This document shows, one piece after another, positions 44,585 to 57,565 of a stretch of DNA of 64,000 nucleotides (the stretch's first letter is position 1; each line of letters opens with the position of its first letter). The stretch comes from Brachyhypopomus gauderio. Taxonomy: Eukaryota > Chordata > Actinopteri > Gymnotiformes > Hypopomidae. The position numbers and the translations under genes are program-made. Below the pieces are notes generated by a model. That model worked only from the letters and a program-made list of their open reading frames with translations, made no database searches and was not told the origin of the DNA. Location of the stretch: contig NW_027506901.1 of NCBI RefSeq assembly GCF_052324685.1, forward strand, positions 1,261,001 to 1,325,000, read 5' to 3'.

Positions 44585-45194
44585 GCAGTAAAATGAGGTT
44601 ATAAGTTATTTTACAAAACACTTATTTTAAGCTTAGAAAACCATTTATCCATACTCCCCATGTCTGTCTGATGCAAACTGAGTGGTCAGAGTTTTGAAAT
44701 TCCACTGTCCAATACCCCACTATTTTGATGACTTGAATAAATTGGAAGTGGGATCTCTATATCTCAGCTTCAGAATGACATAGCTTGAAAATTTCAATGC
44801 TCAGCACTAAGTTTAGGTGTGCCTGACTCACTGTGTGAGTTTGGAGAAGATTGCAGAAAGTCAAAATTTTGGCTCAAAAAAACTCTAAGGGGTTAGTGTG
44901 TGAGTTTTTTTGAGCCAAAATTTTGACTTTCTGCAAACTTCACCAAACTCACACAGGGAGTCAGGGGGACTCAAACTTAGAGAGGAGTGGTAAAAGAATT
45001 GTGATATCATGTTCCAAAGCTGAGATCTGGAGATCCCACTTCCAATTTATTCAAGTCATCAAAATAGTGGGGTTTTGGACACCACAGTCTGACAACTCTG
45101 AACACCCAGCTTGCATAAACCAGACATGGGGAGCATGGATAAATGGTTTTTGAAGTGTTTTAGTGATAAGAAAAAAAAAACTTAGAAATCAATG
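44585..45194. repeat. ~610-bp palindromic island, copy 2
   Basis: Same palindromic structure. The centre pairs ttggctcaaaaaaactc with gagtttttttgagccaa around taaggggttagtgt. Closely similar to copies 3-5. Confidence 0.92.
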
Positions 45195-46728
45195 TATTTG
45201 AATGGCATCCCAATTCCAATTTATTTGACTGATGGAAATAAATTGGAATTGGGATCCCATTGAAATAGATTGGAATTGGGATCGGTAAGTACAAATTGTC
45301 CAATTCCAATTTATTTGAATGGGGTCCCATTGAAATAGATTGGAATTGGGATCGGTAAGTACAAATTGTCCAATTCCAATTTATTTGAATGGGGTCCCAT
45401 TGAAATAGATTGGAATTGGGATTGGTAAGTACAAATCGTCCAATTCCAATTTATTTGAATGGCATCCCAATTCCAATTTATTTAAGTGATGGAAATAAAT
45501 TGGAATTGGGATCCCATTGAAATAGATTGGAATTGGGATCGGTAAGTACAAATTGTCCAATTCCAATTTATTTGAATGGCATCCCAATTCCAATTTATTT
45601 AAGTGATGGAAATAAATTGGAATTGGGATCCCATTCAAATAGATTGGAATTGGGATCGGTAAGTACAAATTGTCCAATTCCAATTTATTTGAATGGGGTC
45701 CCATTGAAATAGATTGGAATTGGGATCGGTAAGTACAAATTGTCCAATTCCAATTTATTTGAATGGGGGTCCCATTGAAATAGATTGGAATTGGGATCGG
45801 TAAGTACAAATTGTCCAATTCCAATTTATTTGAATGGGGTCCCATTGAAATAAATTGGAATTGGGATCGGTAAGTACAAATTGTCCAATTCCAATTTATT
45901 TGAATGGGGTCCCATTGAAATAGATTGGAATTGGGATCGGTAAGTACAAATTGTCCAATTCCAATTTATTTGAATGGGGTCCCATTGAAATAGATTGGAA
46001 TTGGGATTGGTAAGTACAAATCGTCCAATTCCAATTTATTTGAATGGGGTCCCATTGAAATAGATTGGAATTGGGATCGGTAAGTACAAATTGTCCAATT
46101 CCAATTTATTTGAATGGCATCCCAATTCCAATTTATTTAAGTGATGGAAATAAATTGGAATTGGGATCCCATTGAAATAGATTGGAATTGGGATCGGTAA
46201 GTACAAATTGTCCAATTCCAATTTATTTGAATGGGGTCCCATTGAAATAGATTGGAATTGGGATCGGTAAGTACAAATTGTCCAATTCCAATTTATTTGA
46301 ATGGGGTTTCATTGAAATAGATTGGAATTGGGATCGGTAAGTACAAATTGTCCAATTCCAATTTATTTGAATGGCATCCCAATTCCAATTTATTTAAGTA
46401 ATGGAAATAAATTGGAATTGGGATCCCATTGAAATAGATTGGAATTGGGATCGGTAAGTACAAATCGTCCAATTCCAATTTATTTGAATGGCATCCCAAT
46501 TCCAATTTATTTAACTGATGGAAATAAATTGGAATTGGGATCCCATTGAAATAGATTGGAATTGGGATCGGTAAGTACAAATTGTCCAATTCCAATTTAT
46601 TTGAATGGGGTTTCATTGAAATAGATTGGAATTGGGATTGGTAAGTACAAATCGTCCAATTCCAATTTATTTGAATGGCATCCCAATTCCAATTTATTTA
46701 ACTGATGGAAATAAATTGGAATTGGGAT

Positions 46729-47338
46729 GCAGTAAAATGAGGTTATAAGTTATTTTACAAAACACTTATTTTAAGCTTAGAAAACCATTTATCCATACTC
46801 CCCATGTCTGTCTGATGCAAACTGAGTGGTCAGAGTTTTGAAATTCCACTGTCCAATACCCCACTATTTTGATGACTTGAATAAATTGGAAGTGGGATCT
46901 CTATATCTCAGCTTCAGAATGACATAGCTTGAAAATTTCAATGCTCAGCACTAAGTTTAGGTGTGCCTGACTCACTGTGTGAGTTTGGAGAAGATTGCAG
47001 AAAGTCAAAATTTTGGCTCAAAAAAACTCTAAGGGGTTAGTGTGTGAGTTTTTTTGAGCCAAAATTTTGACTTTCTGCAAACTTCACCAAACTCACACAG
47101 GGAGTCAGGGGGACTCAAACTTAGAGAGGAGTGGTAAAAGAATTGTGATATCATGTTCCAAAGCTGAGATCTGGAGATCCCACTTCCAATTTATTCAAGT
47201 CATCAAAATAGTGGGGTTTTGGACACCACAGTCTGACAACTCTGAACACCCAGCTTGCATAAACCAGACATGGGGAGCATGGATAAATGGTTTTTGAAGT
47301 GTTTTAGTGATAAGAAAAAAAAAACTTAGAAATCAATG
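46729..47338. repeat. ~610-bp palindromic island, copy 3
   Basis: Copy of island 2 at an offset of 2144 bp. Confidence 0.92.
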
Positions 47339-49432
47339 TATTTGAATGGCATCCCAATTCCAATTTATTTGACTGATGGAAATAAATTGGAATTGGGATC
47401 CCATTGAAATAGATTGGAATTGGGATCGGTAAGTACAAATTGTCCAATTCCAATTTATTTGAATGGGGTCCCATTGAAATAGATTGGAATTGGGATCGGT
47501 AAGTACAAATTGTCCAATTCCAATTTATTTGAATGGGGTCCCATTGAAATAGATTGGAATTGGGATTGGTAAGTACAAATCGTCCAATTCCAATTTATTT
47601 GAATGGCATCCCAATTCCAATTTATTTAAGTGATGGAAATAAATTGGAATTGGGATCCCATTGAAATAGATTGGAATTGGGATCGGTAAGTACAAATTGT
47701 CCAATTCCAATTTATTTGAATGGCATCCCAATTCCAATTTATTTAAGTGATGGAAATAAATTGGAATTGGGATCCCATTCAAATAGATTGGAATTGGGAT
47801 CGGTAAGTACAAATTGTCCAATTCCAATTTATTTGAATGGGGTCCCATTGAAATAGATTGGAATTGGGATCGGTAAGTACAAATTGTCCAATTCCAATTT
47901 ATTTGAATGGGGTCCCATTGAAATAGATTGGAATTGGGATCGGTAAGTACAAATTGTCCAATTCCAATTTATTTGAATGGGGTCCCATTGAAATAAATTG
48001 GAATTGGGATCGGTAAGTACAAATTGTCCAATTCCAATTTATTTGAATGGGGTCCCATTGAAATAGATTGGAATTGGGATCGGTAAGTACAAATTGTCCA
48101 ATTCCAATTTATTTGAATGGCATCCCATTCAAATAGATTGGAATTGGGATCGGTAAGTACAAATCGTCCAATTCCAATTTATTTGAATGGCATCCCAATT
48201 CCAATTTATTTAAGTGATGGAAATAAATTGGAATTGGGATCCCATTGAAATAGATTGGAATTGGGATCGGTAAGTACAAATTGTCCAATTCCAATTTATT
48301 TGAATGGCATCCCAATTCCAATTTATTTAAGTGATGGAAATAAATTGGAATTGGGATCCCATTCAAATAGATTGGAATTGGGATCGGTAAGTACAAATTG
48401 TCCAATTCCAATTTATTTGAATGGGGTCCCATTGAAATAGATTGGAATTGGGATTGGTAAGTACAAATTGTCCAATTCCAATTTATTTGAATGGGGTCCC
48501 ATTGAAATAGATTGGAATTGGGATTGGTAAGTACAAATTGTCCAATTCCAATTTATTTGAATGGGATCCCATTCAAATAGATTGGAATTGGGATCGGTAA
48601 GTACAAATCGTCCAATTCCAATTTATTTGAATGGCATCCCAATTCCAATTTATTTAAGTGATGGAAATAAATTGGAATTGGGATCCCATTGAAATAGATT
48701 GGAATTGGGATCGGTAAGTACAAATTGTCCAATTCCAATTTATATGAATGGCATCCCAATTCCAATTTATTTAAGTGATGGAAATAAATTGGAATTGGGA
48801 TCCCATTCAAATAGATTGGAATTGGGATCGGTAAGTACAAATTGTCCAATTCCAATTTATTTGAATGGGGTCCCATTGAAATAGATTGGAATTGGGATTG
48901 GTAAGTACAAATTGTCCAATTCCAATTTATTTGAATGGGGTCCCATTGAAATAGATTGGAATTGGGATTGGTAAGTACAAATTGTCCAATTCCAATTTAT
49001 TTGAATGGGATCCCATTCAAATAGATTGGAATTGGGATCGGTAAGTACAAATCGTCCAATTCCAATTTATTTGAATGGCATCCCAATTCCAATTTATTTA
49101 AGTGATGGAAATAAATTGGAATTGGGATCCCATTGAAATAGATTGGAATTGGGATCGGTAAGTACAAATTGTCCAATTCCAATTTATTTGAATGGCATCC
49201 CAATTCCAATTTATTTAAGTGATGGAAATAAATTGGAATTGGGATCCCATTCAAATAGATTGGAATTGGGATCGGTAAGTACAAATTGTCCAATTCCAAT
49301 TTATTTGAATGGGGTTTCATTGAAATAGATTGGAATTGGGATTGGTAAGTACAAATCGTCCAATTCCAATTTATTTGAATGGCATCCCAATTCCAATTTA
49401 TTTAACTGATGGAAATAAATTGGAATTGGGAT

Positions 49433-50042
49433 GCAGTAAAATGAGGTTATAAGTTATTTTACAAAACACTTATTTTAAGCTTAGAAAACCATTTATCCAT
49501 ACTCCCCATGTCTGTCTGATGCAAACTGAGTGGTCAGAGTTTTGAAATTCCACTGTCCAATACCCCACTATTTTGATGACTTGAATAAATTGGAAGTGGG
49601 ATCTCTATATCTCAGCTTCAGAATGACATAGCTTGAAAATTTCAATGCTCAGCACTAAGTTTAGGTGTGCCTGACTCACTGTGTGAGTTTGGAGAAGATT
49701 GCAGAAAGTCAAAATTTTGGCTCAAAAAAACTCTAAGGGGTTAGTGTGTGAGTTTTTTTGAGCCAAAATTTTGACTTTCTGCAAACTTCACCAAACTCAC
49801 ACAGGGAGTCAGGGGGACTCAAACTTAGAGAGGAGTGGTAAAAGAATTGTGATATCATGTTCCAAAGCTGAGATCTGGAGATCCCACTTCCAATTTATTC
49901 AAGTCATCAAAATAGTGGGGTTTTGGACACCACAGTCTGACAACTCTGAACACCCAGCTTGCATAAACCAGACATGGGGAGCATGGATAAATGGTTTTTG
50001 AAGTGTTTTAGTGATAAGAAAAAAAAAACTTAGAAATCAATG
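49433..50042. repeat. ~610-bp palindromic island, copy 4
   Basis: Lies 2704 bp after copy 3 and corresponds to island 2 in a block duplication of about 4.85 kb. Confidence 0.92.
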
Positions 50043-51575
50043 TATTTGAATGGCATCCCAATTCCAATTTATTTGACTGATGGAAATAAATTGGAATTGG
50101 GATCCCATTGAAATAGATTGGAATTGGGATCGGTAAGTACAAATTGTCCAATTCCAATTTATTTGAATGGGGTCCCATTGAAATAGATTGGAATTGGGAT
50201 CGGTAAGTACAAATTGTCCAATTCCAATTTATTTGAATGGGGTCCCATTGAAATAGATTGGAATTGGGATTGGTAAGTACAAATCGTCCAATTCCAATTT
50301 ATTTGAATGGCATCCCAATTCCAATTTATTTAAGTGATGGAAATAAATTGGAATTGGGATCCCATTGAAATAGATTGGAATTGGGATCGGTAAGTACAAA
50401 TTGTCCAATTCCAATTTATTTGAATGGCATCCCAATTCCAATTTATTTAAGTGATGGAAATAAATTGGAATTGGGATCCCATTCAAATAGATTGGAATTG
50501 GGATCGGTAAGTACAAATTGTCCAATTCCAATTTATTTGAATGGGGTCCCATTGAAATAGATTGGAATTGGGATCGGTAAGTACAAATTGTCCAATTCCA
50601 ATTTATTTGAATGGGGTCCCATTGAAATAGATTGGAATTGGGATCGGTAAGTACAAATTGTCCAATTCCAATTTATTTGAATGGGGTCCCATTGAAATAA
50701 ATTGGAATTGGGATCGGTAAGTACAAATTGTCCAATTCCAATTTATTTGAATGGGGTCCCATTGAAATAGATTGGAATTGGGATCGGTAAGTACAAATTG
50801 TCCAATTCCAATTTATTTGAATGGGGTCCCATTGAAATAGATTGGAATTGGGATTGGTAAGTACAAATCGTCCAATTCCAATTTATTTGAATGGGGTCCC
50901 ATTGAAATAGATTGGAATTGGGATCGGTAAGTACAAATTGTCCAATTCCAATTTATTTGAATGGCATCCCAATTCCAATTTATTTAAGTGATGGAAATAA
51001 ATTGGAATTGGGATCCCATTGAAATAGATTGGAATTGGGATCGGTAAGTACAAATTGTCCAATTCCAATTTATTTGAATGGGGTCCCATTGAAATAGATT
51101 GGAATTGGGATCGGTAAGTACAAATTGTCCAATTCCAATTTATTTGAATGGGGTTTCATTGAAATAGATTGGAATTGGGATCGGTAAGTACAAATTGTCC
51201 AATTCCAATTTATTTGAATGGCATCCCAATTCCAATTTATTTAAGTAATGGAAATAAATTGGAATTGGGATCCCATTGAAATAGATTGGAATTGGGATCG
51301 GTAAGTACAAATCGTCCAATTCCAATTTATTTGAATGGCATCCCAATTCCAATTTATTTAACTGATGGAAATAAATTGGAATTGGGATCCCATTGAAATA
51401 GATTGGAATTGGGATCGGTAAGTACAAATTGTCCAATTCCAATTTATTTGAATGGGGTTTCATTGAAATAGATTGGAATTGGGATTGGTAAGTACAAATC
51501 GTCCAATTCCAATTTATTTGAATGGCATCCCAATTCCAATTTATTTAACTGATGGAAATAAATTGGAATTGGGAT

Positions 51576-52185
51576 GCAGTAAAATGAGGTTATAAGTTAT
51601 TTTACAAAACACTTATTTTAAGCTTAGAAAACCATTTATCCATACTCCCCATGTCTGTCTGATGCAAACTGAGTGGTCAGAGTTTTGAAATTCCACTGTC
51701 CAATACCCCACTATTTTGATGACTTGAATAAATTGGAAGTGGGATCTCTATATCTCAGCTTCAGAATGACATAGCTTGAAAATTTCAATGCTCAGCACTA
51801 AGTTTAGGTGTGCCTGACTCACTGTGTGAGTTTGGAGAAGATTGCAGAAAGTCAAAATTTTGGCTCAAAAAAACTCTAAGGGGTTAGTGTGTGAGTTTTT
51901 TTGAGCCAAAATTTTGACTTTCTGCAAACTTCACCAAACTCACACAGGGAGTCAGGGGGACTCAAACTTAGAGAGGAGTGGTAAAAGAATTGTGATATCA
52001 TGTTCCAAAGCTGAGATCTGGAGATCCCACTTCCAATTTATTTAAGTCATCAAAATAGTGGGGTTTTGGACACCACAGTCTGACAACTCTGAACACCCAG
52101 CTTGCATAAACCAGACATGGGGAGCATGGATAAATGGTTTTTGAAGTGTTTTAGTGATAAGAAAAAAAAAACTTAGAAATCAATG
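51576..52185. repeat. ~610-bp palindromic island, copy 5
   Basis: Corresponds to island 3 in the ~4.85 kb duplication. One private change in the right arm (atttaagtcatc). Confidence 0.92.
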
Positions 52186-54349
52186 TATTTGAATGGCATC
52201 CCAATTCCAATTTATTTGACTGATGGAAATAAATTGGAATTGGGATCCCATTGAAATAGATTGGAATTGGGATCGGTAAGTACAAATTGTCCAATTCCAA
52301 TTTATTTGAATGGGGTCCCATTGAAATAGATTGGAATTGGGATCGGTAAGTACAAATTGTCCAATTCCAATTTATTTGAATGGGGTCCCATTGAAATAGA
52401 TTGGAATTGGGATTGGTAAGTACAAATCGTCCAATTCCAATTTATTTGAATGGCATCCCAATTCCAATTTATTTAAGTGATGGAAATAAATTGGAATTGG
52501 GATCCCATTGAAATAGATTGGAATTGGGATCGGTAAGTACAAATTGTCCAATTCCAATTTATTTGAATGGCATCCCAATTCCAATTTATTTAAGTGATGG
52601 AAATAAATTGGAATTGGGATCCCATTCAAATAGATTGGAATTGGGATCGGTAAGTACAAATTGTCCAATTCCAATTTATTTGAATGGGGTCCCATTGAAA
52701 TAGATTGGAATTGGGATCGGTAAGTACAAATTGTCCAATTCCAATTTATTTGAATGGGGTCCCATTGAAATAGATTGGAATTGGGATCGGTAAGTACAAA
52801 TTGTCCAATTCCAATTTATTTGAATGGGGTCCCATTGAAATAAATTGGAATTGGGATCGGTAAGTACAAATTGTCCAATTCCAATTTATTTGAATGGGGT
52901 CCCATTGAAATAGATTGGAATTGGGATCGGTAAGTACAAATTGTCCAATTCCAATTTATTTGAATGGCATCCCATTCAAATAGATTGGAATTGGGATCGG
53001 TAAGTACAAATCGTCCAATTCCAATTTATTTGAATGGCATCCCAATTCCAATTTATTTAAGTGATGGAAATAAATTGGAATTGGGATCCCATTGAAATAG
53101 ATTGGAATTGGGATCGGTAAGTACAAATTGTCCAATTCCAATTTATTTGAATGGCATCCCAATTCCAATTTATTTAAGTGATGGAAATAAATTGGAATTG
53201 GGATCCCATTCAAATAGATTGGAATTGGGATCGGTAAGTACAAATTGTCCAATTCCAATTTATTTGAATGGGGTCCCATTGAAATAGATTGGAATTGGGA
53301 TTGGTAAGTACAAATTGTCCAATTCCAATTTATTTGAATGGGGTCCCATTGAAATAGATTGGAATTGGGATTGGTAAGTACAAATTGTCCAATTCCAATT
53401 TATTTGAATGGGATCCCATTCAAATAGATTGGAATTGGGATCGGTAAGTACAAATCGTCCAATTCCAATTTATTTGAATGGCATCCCAATTCCAATTTAT
53501 TTAAGTGATGGAAATAAATTGGAATTGGGATCCCATTGAAATAGATTGGAATTGGGATCGGTAAGTACAAATTGTCCAATTCCAATTTATATGAATGGCA
53601 TCCCAATTCCAATTTATTTAAGTGATGGAAATAAATTGGAATTGGGATCCCATTCAAATAGATTGGAATTGGGATCGGTAAGTACAAATTGTCCAATTCC
53701 AATTTATTTGAATGGGGTCCCATTGAAATAGATTGGAATTGGGATTGGTAAGTACAAATTGTCCAATTCCAATTTATTTGAATGGGGTCCCATTGAAATA
53801 GATTGGAATTGGGATTGGTAAGTACAAATTGTCCAATTCCAATTTATTTGAATGGGATCCCATTCAAATAGATTGGAATTGGGATCGGTAAGTACAAATC
53901 GTCCAATTCCAATTTATTTGAATGGCATCCCAATTCCAATTTATTTAAGTGATGGAAATAAATTGGAATTGGGATCCCATTGAAATAGATTGGAATTGGG
54001 ATCGGTAAGTACAAATTGTCCAATTCCAATTTATTTGAATGGCATCCCAATTCCAATTTATTTAAGTGATGGAAATAAATTGGAATTGGGATCCCATTCA
54101 AATAGATTGGAATTGGGATCGGTAAGTACAAATTGTCCAATTCCAATTTATTTGAATGGGGTCCCATTGAAATAGATTGGAATTGGGATTGGTAAGTACA
54201 AATTGTCCAATTCCAATTTATTTGAATGGGGTCCCATTGAAATAGATTGGAATTGGGATCGGTAAGTACAAATTGTCCAATTCCAATTTATTTGAATGGC
54301 ATCCCAATTCCAATTTATTTAAGTGATGGAAATAAATTGGAATTGGGAT

Positions 54350-54955
54350 GCAGTAAAATGAGGTTATAAGTTATTTTACAAAACACTTATTTTAAGCTTA
54401 GAAAACCATTTATCCATACTCCCCATGTCTGTCTGATGCAAACTGAGTGGTCAGAGTTTTGAAATTCCACTGTCCAATACCCCACTATTTTGATGACTTG
54501 AATAAATTGGAAGTGGGATCTCTATATCTCAGCTTCAGAATGACATAGCTTGAAAATTTCAACGCTCAGCACTAAGTTTAGGTGTGCCTGACTCACTGTG
54601 TGAGTTTGGAGAAGATTGCAGAAAGTCAAAATTTTGGCTCAAAAAAACTCTAACCCTAACCCTAGTTTTTTTGGGGCAAAATTTTGACTTTCTGCAAACT
54701 TCACCAAACTCACACAGTGAGTTAGGAGGACTCAAACTTAGAGAGGAGTGGTAAAAGAATCGTGCTATCATATTCCAAAGCTGAGATCTGGAGATCCCAC
54801 TTCCAATTTATTCAAGTCATCAAAATAGTGGGGTTTTGGACACCACAGTCTGACAACTCTGAACACCCAGCTTGCATAAACCAGACATGGGGAGCATGGA
54901 TAAATGGTTTTTGAAGTGTTTTAGTGATAAGAAAAAAAAAACTTAGAAATCAATG
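54350..54955. repeat. ~610-bp palindromic island with telomere-like centre, copy 6
   Basis: Arms 54482-54522 and 54791-54831 are a perfect 41-bp inverted repeat. The centre at 54651-54664 reads TAACCCTAACCCTA, two telomere-like repeats, in place of taaggggttag of other copies. Confidence 0.93.
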
Positions 54956-55506
54956 TATTTGAATGGCATCCCAATTCCAATTTATTTGACTGATGGAAAT
55001 AAATTGGAATTGGGATCCTATTCAAATAGATTGGAATTGGGATCGGTAAGTACAAATTGTCCAATTCCAATTTATTTGAATGGGGTCCCATTGAAATAGA
55101 TTGGAATTGGGATCGGTAAGTACAAATTGTCCAATTCCAATTTATTTGAATGGGGTTTCATTGAAATAGATTGGAATTGGGATCGGTAAGTACAAATCGT
55201 CCAATTCCAATTTATTTGAATGGGGTCCCATTGAAATAGATTGGAATTGGGATAGGTAAGTACAAATCGTCCAATTCCAATTTATTTGAATGGGATCCCA
55301 TTGAAATAGATTGGAATTGGGATCGGTAAGTACAAATCGTCCAATTCCAATTTATTTGAATGGCATCCCAATTCCAATTTATTTGACTGATGGAAATAAA
55401 TTGGAATTGGGATCCCATTCAAATAGATTGGAATTGGGATCGGTAAGTACAAATCGTCCAATTCCAATTTATTTGAATGGCATCCCAATTCCAATTTATT
55501 TGACTG

Positions 55507-55930
55507 ACTTGTGCTTCCAGTATGTTGCTCCAGTGCCCCCCCAGACATCCCCCATGAAATTTCATGACCCTACGACCTCGGGAAAGTCACTTCCTGTTCC
55601 ACTTCCTGGTTCGTTTTTCAACTTCCCGACCACCTACGGACACGAGCTTTTAGTATGTTGTTTGTGGTCCCAAATAGAACTCCCCTGCAAAGTTTTGAGC
55701 CGATCGGCCCATGGGAACACCTACTTCCGGTCACGCCCACTTTTAGGGGCGGGGCTTAAATATGTTGTTTTAGGGGTCCCACACTACCCCCCTATCAAGT
55801 CTCGAGCCGATCGGCCCATGGGAACACCTACTTCCGGCCACGCCCACTTTTAGGGGGCGAGGCTTCAATATGTTGTTTAGGGGGTCCCACACTACCCCCC
55901 TATCAAGTTTCGGACCCCTACGACATTCCT
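55507..55930. repeat. 107-bp family in inverted orientation, about 4 copies
   Basis: Motifs ctacttccggccacgcccac, ggggcggggctt and atatgttgtttt are the reverse complement of the repeats at 34990-35535. The divergent end copy (tcctgttccacttcctggtt) matches the reverse complement of 35410-35430. Confidence 0.9.
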
Positions 55931-55965
55931 GAACTTGTACAAGCCCACCTGGGGTGGGTAGTGGC

Positions 55966-57240
55966 CAACATCCCAATTGCAATCTATTTGAATAGGCATC
56001 CCATAATAGCTGAAATAGATTGGAAGTGGGATAGGTAATCACAAAACATCCCAATTGCAATCTATTTGAATAGGCATCCCATAATAGCTGAAATAGATTG
56101 GAAGTGGGATAGGTAATCACAAAACATCCCAATTGCAATCTATTTGAATAGGCATCCCATAATAGCTGAAATAGATTGGAAGTGGGATAGGTAATCACAA
56201 AACATCCCAATTGCAATCTATTTGAATAGGCATCCCATAATAGTGGAAATAGATTGGAAGTGGGATCGGTAATCACAAAACATCCCAATTGCAATCTATT
56301 TGAATAGGCATCCCATAATAGCTGAAATAGATTGGAAGTGGGATAGGTAATCACAAAACATCCCAATTGCAATCTATTTGAATAGGCATCCCATAATAGC
56401 TGAAATAGATTGGAAGTGGGATAGGTAATCACAAAACATCCCAATTGCAATCTATTTGAATAGGCATCCCATAATAGCTGAAATAGATTGGAAGTGGGAT
56501 AGGTAATCACAAAACATCCCAATTGCAATCTATTTGAATAGGCATCCCATAATAATGGAAATAAATTGGAAGTGGGATAGGTAATCACAAAACATCCCAA
56601 TTGCAATCTATTTGAATAGGCATCCCATAATAGCTGAAATAGATTGGAAGTGGGATAGGTAATCACAAAACATCCCAATTGCAATCTATTTGAATAGGCA
56701 TCCCATAATAGCTGAAATAGATTGGAAGTGGGATAGGTAATCACAAAACATCCCAATTGCAATCTATTTGAATAGGCATCCCATAATAGCTGAAATAGAT
56801 TGGAAGTGGGATAGGTAATCACAAAACATCCCAATTGCAATCTATTTGAATAGGCATCCCATAATAGCTGAAATAGATTGGAAGTGGGATAGGTAATCAC
56901 AAAACATCCCAATTGCAATCTATTTGAATAGGCATCCCATAATAGCTGAAATAGATTGGAAGTGGGATAGGTAATCACAAAACATCCCAATTGCAATCTA
57001 TTTGAATAGGCATCCCATAATAGCTGAAATAGATTGGAAGTGGGATAGGTAATCACAAAACATCCCAATTGCAATCTATTTGAATAGGCATCCCATAATA
57101 GCTGAAATAGATTGGAAGTGGGACAGGTAATCACAAAACATCCCAATTGCAATCTATTTGAATAGGCATCCCATAATAGCTGAAATAGATTGGAAGTGGG
57201 ATAGGTAATCACAAAACATCCCATTTGCAATCTATTTGAT
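55966..57240. repeat. 78-bp tandem repeat, about 16 copies
   Basis: The monomer runs catcccaattgcaatctatt, then a tataatagctg-like centre (cccataatagctgaaat), then agattggaagtgggatagg and taatcacaaaa. It is a weak palindrome. Monomers are almost identical; changes include atagtggaaat, ataatggaaat and gggacagg. As 78 is divisible by three, the - strand is open for 486 codons with a 26-residue period. Confidence 0.95.
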
Positions 57241-57263
57241 GAGGCATCCCATAATAATCGGAA

Positions 57264-57318
57264 AAATAAATTGGAAGTGGGACGTTTTTTACTTACCTAT
57301 CCCACTTCCAATTTATTT
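57264..57318. repeat. Perfect 19-bp inverted repeat at the end of the 78-bp array
   Basis: Arms AAATAAATTGGAAGTGGGA (57264-57282) and its reverse complement (57300-57318) are separated by 17 bp containing a T run and cttaccta. It marks the boundary between the satellite and the GC-rich end. Confidence 0.9.
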
Positions 57319-57565
57319 GGATGTGCTCCACACTGTGGCCGAACTGCGTATCGCTCGAAAAACGCCCGTTTTTCAATAATTTATTGCCGGCCTCATGGGG
57401 GCGCTAGAGGCGGGGGGACAACTCCCCTCGTCTTTGGGGGTCCCCCCCTCGGGGCCTGACCCATCCACCGACCCGGCAAAAATCTGGGGGCTTCGGCGCG
57501 CAGCCCCCCTTTGGGGCCGTCAATTGGCCACTTAATAGATTGGGATTGGGATGTTGCTGCGCTAA
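57319..57565. other. GC-rich right-end segment of the satellite block
   Basis: Contains G and C runs (gggggtccccccctcggggc, gggggcgctagagg) able to form hairpins, and ends in ttgctgcgctaa just before the tRNA unit. No gene recognised. A second copy begins at 63816. Confidence 0.6.

Larger units (their letters stand above)
41833..55506. repeat. Palindromic satellite with 70-bp and 117-bp monomers
   Basis: The short monomer steps 70 bp (ggggtcccat at 45321 and 45391) and the long one 117 bp (ggcatccca at 45461 and 45578). Each holds an inverted pair, AAATAGATTGGAATTGG and CCAATTCCAATTTATTT, 16 of 17 bases complementary, around a centre with atcggtaagtacaaat. The long monomer adds a second inverted pair around taagtgatgg. 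The first copies (41833-42460) are the most variable. Six of the ~610-bp islands interrupt it. Long open frames on both strands come from the 117-bp period (39 codons). Confidence 0.95.
34472..57565. repeat. Satellite block of about 23.1 kb that splits one tRNA unit
   Basis: The left array stops after gagcttgag (34471) and resumes at ctagaggaagtc (57566). Joined, these two edges would rebuild one normal tRNA unit, whose tRNA-Ser would be the copy at 57615. The edges share CTTGAG (34466-34471) and CTAGAG (57566-57571), a possible imperfect 6-bp target duplication. Both forms occur in tRNA units, so the difference could also come from exchange between units. Inside are several satellite families. 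The 107-bp and 78-bp families appear near both ends in opposite orientation. I see no transposase or other protein gene. It could be a large non-autonomous element or a satellite block brought in by recombination. Confidence 0.7.

Noticed and set aside
41890-54167. Open frames of 61-154 codons rich in the phrase PIPIPIYLNG or KLELG
   Set aside because: They arise from the 117-bp satellite period (39 codons) and exist on both strands of the same palindromes.
54651-54664. True interstitial telomere tract
   Set aside because: Only about two TAACCC repeats, too short to call a telomere array; reported only as a telomere-like motif.
55311-55853. A 180-codon + strand frame (also 61808-62350)
   Set aside because: It joins palindromic satellite to the inverted 107-bp family and has no domain; the identical second copy is part of the segmental duplication.
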